9,750 nt of DNA, from contig JAOUFL010000075.1 in the NCBI GenBank assembly GCA_029858245.1, positions 1-9,750 on the forward strand, written 5' to 3'. This DNA is from Candidatus Zixiibacteriota bacterium (GTDB lineage: Bacteria > Zixibacteria > MSB-5A5 > RBG-16-43-9). The translations under genes were made by a program, and so were the position numbers. Under the pieces are notes generated by a model that saw only the letters and a program-made list of their open reading frames with translations, was not told the DNA's origin and searched no databases. Positions 5,966-9,750 of the stretch are shown piece by piece; position 1 is the first letter of the stretch; every line of letters begins with the position of its first letter.

Positions 5966-8900
5966 ATGAGAGATTTGCGAAAACTTCAGACATACTTCCT
6001 TTTTGTTTTTTGCTTTTTATTAGTATTCCCATTATCGGTTTTTGCGGGAGTAACCGGTAAGATCGCCGGGAAAGTCATAGATGATGCATCTTCTGATGGC
6101 CTTTTCGGAGCTACCGTAATGATCGATAATTCGAATATGGGTAATAAAGCGGGACCTGATGGTTCTTATTATATCATCAACGTTCCGCCTGGCACCTATA
6201 CCTTAACCGCTTCAATGATCGGGTATACTTCCATAAAAGTGGAAAAGGTTAAAGTAATGTCAGACCAGACCACAGAAATCGATTTCGGATTGAAAACCGA
6301 AGCAGTAACTCTACAAAGAAGTATCACCGTTACGGCTGAACGTCCTATAATTGACAAGGGTATCACAGCAAACCTGAGAACAATCTCAACTGAGGAAGTT
6401 TCGTTAATGCCGGTTAAGGCTATTTCAGACGTATTGAAATCCCAGGTGGGATTTGTAGTCCGGAACCAGGAGCTTCATGTCAGGGGGGGGAGAGCAGGTG
6501 AGGTCAATTATATCGTGGATGGTGTGGAAACTAAAAGTCTTTTGGGAGGTCTGGGCTTAGTCACACCTGGTATGAACATTGCGACTGAAGACGTAGAGGA
6601 GATGAACATTTTAAAAGGCGGCTTTGATGCAGAATATGGAAATATCCAGTCAGCTGCTGTAAATATCATAACCAAGGAAGGTAGCAGTAAGAAGACGGAT
6701 GTCAGGATCGACTTTTTAACTGACGATCTTGGCTCAAAAGATCTAAACAAATACTCCTTTAATACGGATAGATTAGAGTTCAGTATCGGAGGCCCGGAAA
6801 AACTTTTCTCCGAGTATCTTTTGCCAAATTTCCTAACGCGTGACCTTTTACCCTCTCTGGGCATAGATATTACTGGAGGTAATCTGACTTATAGACTGAG
6901 CGGTAGCGTTTACAAAACCAATACCAATATGGATGTAAATAAATTTGCAACCCCTACCACCCAAAAGCAATACAGAGTAGATAAATTCCTTGGATTTGAT
7001 GTACCGGAGAGGATGCAAAATTTATATACAGCTCAGCTTAAGCTATCCTATAAAATGAGTCCTACCCAGAAACTTATCTTCTCATATAATGGAAACTGGG
7101 AAAGATATACATTATATTTTGATCCTACTTCTGCTACCAGAGGCGACCTCACCGTTTGGAGATATAGATATACTCCTATGACTCTCCCTCAGTTCGAGAC
7201 CAGCACCAAAACCTATAGTCTTCTTTATACGCATAATGTCAGCCGCAGTTCCTTTTACGAAGTAACGCTGAGTAATCTGAGTTCAGACTTTTTGATGGCT
7301 CCAGGAGATCCTTATAATGCAGGACGCGGAGTACTTCCAGATTGGTATCAATTTTCAGATAGCTGGGAGTCTTACTTTGATGTCAATGCGAATGGGATAT
7401 GGGATAAGGAGGAGAGTTATGTGGACGTGAATGTAAATGGAAGATATGATAGGGGTGAACCATTTGAGGATGCTGATGGAGATGGTTTTTGGAGTCAAGC
7501 AGAACCTTTTTATGATACTCCAGACAGTGAAGATCCAGCTGATTCCGGTAATGGAGTATATGATCCAGAAAAAGCCCGGTGGTCTGGAGGAAATGATGGA
7601 GTAGATAATGCGGAGCCATACAGAGATGGTGATATACTGTTAGGTGAACCTTTTAAAGATATAAACGGAGATGGTATTTATCAAGAAGTAGACGAGAATG
7701 GTTTACCGCTTGATTTCTGGGATCCCGTTAAAGATGATTTAAATGGCAACGGTATATATGATGGCCCAAACTCCGATCCCTGTCCGGGAGAAGAACACTG
7801 TAAGACTGCTGTTCGCTATGTAGATCTGAATAATAATGGGATGTTCGATAAACCTAATGGTCGGTGGGATCCGGGAGAAGCTTATGCTGATGTCAATGGT
7901 AATGGAAAGTATGATGGTAAAGATTTCTTCTATGACAGAGGATATGAGAGAAGATGCTATTATCAGCACCGCACCGAAGATCGCTGGACCTTAGATTTTA
8001 AATTCACCAGCCAGATAACCAAAGAGCACCAGCTAAAAACAGGATTAAAAATACAAAGACAAAGATTGACAATGGAAGATGTAAGGTACCCTTATATTGT
8101 TTATAACGGCCTGCCAGATGGTGGAGACTGGCCCGATCATGGAATTTTCAGAGATTTTTATGATCATAAACCGGCAATGGGTGCACTGTTCATAATGGAT
8201 AATATAGAATATGGCGAGATGATAGCTAAGCTGGGAGCCCGCTTTGATTTCTTTATTCATTCGGATGATGTTGTTTATATGACAGAGGAAGAAAGAGATA
8301 AATTAAGCCAGAATCCAAAAGTACCATTACAGGTTACCAGGGATAAAAACAAAATCTCTCCAAGAATTGGAGTTTCTTATCCGATCCTGGAGAAAGCTAA
8401 GGTTTATTTTAACTATGGGCATTTCTATGAATTACCGGAGCTTAGGTTTATGTATGCTCGTCCCACCCAGGGTTCTTCTGGTATTCAGATTTACGGTAAC
8501 CCAAATGTCAGTTTTTCCAAGAGCATAGCTTATGAATTCGGTCTCCAGTACGCCATCTCTAATAGTTACAAATTAGATTTGTCTGGTTTCTATAAAGATT
8601 ATTTCGGATTGATCAATACCATACAATACAAAAGAGGACCAGCCACCTGGGAGTTCTATGATAATGTGGATTACGGAAGAGCTCGTGGCATTGAAGCAGA
8701 ACTTGAGAAAATGAGTGGGGGTTATGTGATGGGCAGATTGAATTATCAATATGCTTTTGCATTTGGAAAAAGCTCTGCGGAGGTATCTAACTACTATGCT
8801 CGTTCAGGAAACCAGCAAATCGCAATTCAAGAATACCCTCTGGACTGGGATGTCAGACATCAGATAACTCTAAACCTGGATTTGAGAATACCAAAAGATG

Positions 8901-9331
8901 ACCATCCCAAAATATTTGGGCTCAAAGTCCCGGATAACTGGGGAGTTAACGTAATCTGGCAGTATGGTACAGGATTCCCCTATACCCCCGACGTATCTTA
9001 TCCCGGGGTGAGTAAAACCTTACGAAGAAATGAGGATCCTATACCCAATTCAAAAAGAATGTCTACTTCCAGCAATGTTGATATGAGGTTTAACAAAGAT
9101 TTCGATTTCTGGAAGTTTAGCTATTCTTTCACTATCTGGATTAATAACCTATTTGACAGAAAAAATGTTAATAATGTATTTAATGTAAGCGGGAGATATA
9201 ACACCTCCAGATCATATTTCAATGATTATTTAAACGAATATGTGGTTTTACCTGGTTCAGAGGTGGATAATAATCCATATAATCTAGGTGCTGGGAGAAA
9301 TATCAGATTAGGACTTACTGTGACTTTCTAA
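5966..9331 (+). CDS. TonB-dependent-receptor-like outer-membrane protein with acidic repeat insertion
   Basis: An outer-membrane beta-barrel protein of 1121 residues, probably a TonB-dependent transporter or an Oar-like relative; its ligand is unknown. A signal peptide (about 1-27, likely cut after SVFA) is followed by a carboxypeptidase-regulatory-like beta-sandwich (about 31-110; GKIAGKVID ... GATV ... GSYYI ... VPPGTYTLTASMIGY). ITVTA at 120-124 resembles a TonB box. The plug domain spans about 130-240 (LHVRGGRAGEVNYIVDGVE, then MNILKGGFDAEYGNIQSAAVNIITKEG). The rest is barrel, ending in RLGLTVTF with the terminal Phe expected of BAM substrates. Residues 472-657 form an acidic EF-hand-like repeat insertion. 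The promoter and SD are strong, and a secreted-protein gene follows after 48 bases without a terminator. No TonB/ExbBD genes are present here. Confidence 0.9.
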   Translation: MRDLRKLQTYFLFVFCFLLVFPLSVFAGVTGKIAGKVIDDASSDGLFGATVMIDNSNMGNKAGPDGSYYIINVPPGTYTLTASMIGYTSIKVEKVKVMSDQTTEIDFGLKTEAVTLQRSITVTAERPIIDKGITANLRTISTEEVSLMPVKAISDVLKSQVGFVVRNQELHVRGGRAGEVNYIVDGVETKSLLGGLGLVTPGMNIATEDVEEMNILKGGFDAEYGNIQSAAVNIITKEGSSKKTDVRIDFLTDDLGSKDLNKYSFNTDRLEFSIGGPEKLFSEYLLPNFLTRDLLPSLGIDITGGNLTYRLSGSVYKTNTNMDVNKFATPTTQKQYRVDKFLGFDVPERMQNLYTAQLKLSYKMSPTQKLIFSYNGNWERYTLYFDPTSATRGDLTVWRYRYTPMTLPQFETSTKTYSLLYTHNVSRSSFYEVTLSNLSSDFLMAPGDPYNAGRGVLPDWYQFSDSWESYFDVNANGIWDKEESYVDVNVNGRYDRGEPFEDADGDGFWSQAEPFYDTPDSEDPADSGNGVYDPEKARWSGGNDGVDNAEPYRDGDILLGEPFKDINGDGIYQEVDENGLPLDFWDPVKDDLNGNGIYDGPNSDPCPGEEHCKTAVRYVDLNNNGMFDKPNGRWDPGEAYADVNGNGKYDGKDFFYDRGYERRCYYQHRTEDRWTLDFKFTSQITKEHQLKTGLKIQRQRLTMEDVRYPYIVYNGLPDGGDWPDHGIFRDFYDHKPAMGALFIMDNIEYGEMIAKLGARFDFFIHSDDVVYMTEEERDKLSQNPKVPLQVTRDKNKISPRIGVSYPILEKAKVYFNYGHFYELPELRFMYARPTQGSSGIQIYGNPNVSFSKSIAYEFGLQYAISNSYKLDLSGFYKDYFGLINTIQYKRGPATWEFYDNVDYGRARGIEAELEKMSGGYVMGRLNYQYAFAFGKSSAEVSNYYARSGNQQIAIQEYPLDWDVRHQITLNLDLRIPKDDHPKIFGLKVPDNWGVNVIWQYGTGFPYTPDVSYPGVSKTLRRNEDPIPNSKRMSTSSNVDMRFNKDFDFWKFSYSFTIWINNLFDRKNVNNVFNVSGRYNTSRSYFNDYLNEYVVLPGSEVDNNPYNLGAGRNIRLGLTVTF
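7379..7936 (+). repeat. EF-hand-like acidic repeat insertion in the receptor (residues 472-657)
   Basis: This in-frame segment is rich in Asp, Asn, Gly and Glu. Cores of the type DxNxNG or DxDxDG start at residues 472, 487, 502, 565, 591, 620 and 642, with a degenerate DSGNG at 526. The first three are spaced exactly 15 residues (45 bases) apart and read D-x-N/D-x-N/D-G-x-aromatic, with Glu at position 12 of the first copy, as in calcium-binding EF-hand loops and dockerin-like repeats. C606 and C612 (CPGEEHC) may form a disulfide. The segment sits between predicted barrel strands SSFYEVTLSNLSSDF and DRWTLDFKFTSQIT. The adjoining turns NVSRS and TKEHQ are short, so the insertion should face outward. 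Confidence 0.85.
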
Positions 9332-9368
9332 AGTATTGGAGTTAGAAATTTATAATTCAGGGTAGACT

Positions 9369-9373
9369 GGAGG
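9369..9373 (+). promoter_or_regulatory. Ribosome binding site choosing the start at 9380
   Basis: GGAGG lies 6 bases before the ATG at 9380. A second ATG at 9376, in another frame, is only 2 bases from the SD and stops after about 31 codons, so 9380 is the real start. Confidence 0.8.
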
Positions 9374-9379
9374 ATATGT

Positions 9380-9750
9380 ATGACAAGAAAGCAAAAGGTG
9401 TTCATATTGATAGCATTTGTTCTTATCTGTATTCTTATATTTTTTTCATCCTTAGGTTTGGCCCGTACTAAAGAAACAGAAGCAACAGCAGAAACAACTT
9501 CTCTTCTTAAGCCCTTAGATGACCCCTGTGTTCAGCAGCGTACTCACCGCGTAGCCAAATACTGCTTCACCCTGACTAACTGGGGATTCATAGGAAGTCA
9601 AGCCGGAGACCTGCCGGAATCAGAGGGTGGATGTTTTATGCCTACCTGTTCAGGAGAGATTCTCAATGCCGAGTCCTTTCATTATCCCTGCGGCACAGAT
9701 TTGGATTACCTGTTTCAGGGAGCCTTGTGGATAGGTGCGGTAGTAGAGGG
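9380..9750 (+). CDS. Exported cysteine-containing protein, 3' end outside window
   Basis: The first 123 complete codons of an uncharacterised exported protein are visible. Residues 1-28 form a signal peptide: MTRKQK, a hydrophobic stretch VFILIAFVLICILIFFSSLG, then a likely cleavage after LA at 27-28. The mature part has a Thr/Glu-rich linker, then FTLTNWGFIGSQAGD (63-77) and DYLFQGALWIGAVVE (109-123). Cysteines are at 50, 62, 85, 90 and 104, possibly forming disulfides in the periplasm or outside. The TNWGFIG / YLFxGALWIGA pair resembles the start of large secreted proteins of unknown function in FCB-type genomes, from my recollection of the family. It follows the receptor by 48 bases with no terminator, so the two are probably one transcription unit. 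Function is unknown. Confidence 0.8.
   Translation, partial: MTRKQKVFILIAFVLICILIFFSSLGLARTKETEATAETTSLLKPLDDPCVQQRTHRVAKYCFTLTNWGFIGSQAGDLPESEGGCFMPTCSGEILNAESFHYPCGTDLDYLFQGALWIGAVVE

Noticed and set aside
6508..6864. 118-codon open frame on the minus strand inside the receptor gene
   Set aside because: It is antisense to the plug and early barrel region of a clearly coding gene, shows no recognisable domain and no convincing SD.
7383..7619. His-rich minus-strand open frame of 78 codons
   Set aside because: Its histidines arise from reading Asp/Gly codons of the acidic repeats in reverse; a shadow of the repeat region.
9376..9471. ATG at 9376 as start of the last gene
   Set aside because: It is only 2 bases from the SD and its frame stops after about 31 codons; the frame from 9380 encodes a proper signal peptide and stays open to the window end.

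Overview
The window is AT-rich, all real genes lie on the + strand, and it looks like a Gram-negative chromosome, most likely from an uncultured lineage of the Fibrobacteres-Chlorobi-Bacteroidetes (FCB) superphylum and its candidate relatives (Zixibacteria, KSB1, Marinimicrobia and similar). Three observations support this. There is an outer-membrane TonB-dependent-receptor-like protein with a carboxypeptidase-regulatory-like domain and a C-terminal Phe. RNase III carries an N-terminal extension. The last gene encodes a secreted protein with a WGFIG ... YLFQGALWIGA pattern that I associate with FCB-type genomes. The main promoter is a perfect sigma-70 type and Shine-Dalgarno (SD) sites are strong, which argues against Bacteroidota proper. 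The exact phylum is an inference.

Region 1 (2-3420) is a type II fatty-acid synthesis cluster: the 3' end of fabD, then fabG, acpP, fabF and rnc. This is the familiar fab-acpP-fabF-rnc order with short gaps. FabD loads malonyl onto ACP, FabF condenses it with the acyl chain, and FabG reduces the ketone; rnc is a conserved but functionally unrelated passenger.

Region 2 (3424-5447) continues on the same strand with an acyl-CoA dehydrogenase starting 3 bases after rnc, then a lipoate/octanoate transferase with a LipM-type cysteine. LipM-type enzymes use octanoyl-ACP, a direct product of the upstream pathway.

Region 3 (5448-5965) is a 518-base gap. It holds a GC-rich hairpin just after the last gene, a perfect 12-bp hairpin flanked by an SD-like AGGAGG on each strand, a short TTTTGAT palindrome, and a sigma-70 promoter matching consensus in both hexamers, followed by a strong SD.

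Region 4 (5966-9750) is a surface module. It has a 1121-residue TonB-dependent-receptor-like protein with an acidic EF-hand-like repeat insertion of about 185 residues, which I place in an extracellular loop. Forty-eight bases downstream starts an exported, cysteine-containing protein cut off by the window end.

Most genes are ordinary. The best candidates for something less described are the calcium-binding-like loop insertion with its neighbouring secreted protein, and the hairpin with opposed SD sites in the intergenic gap.
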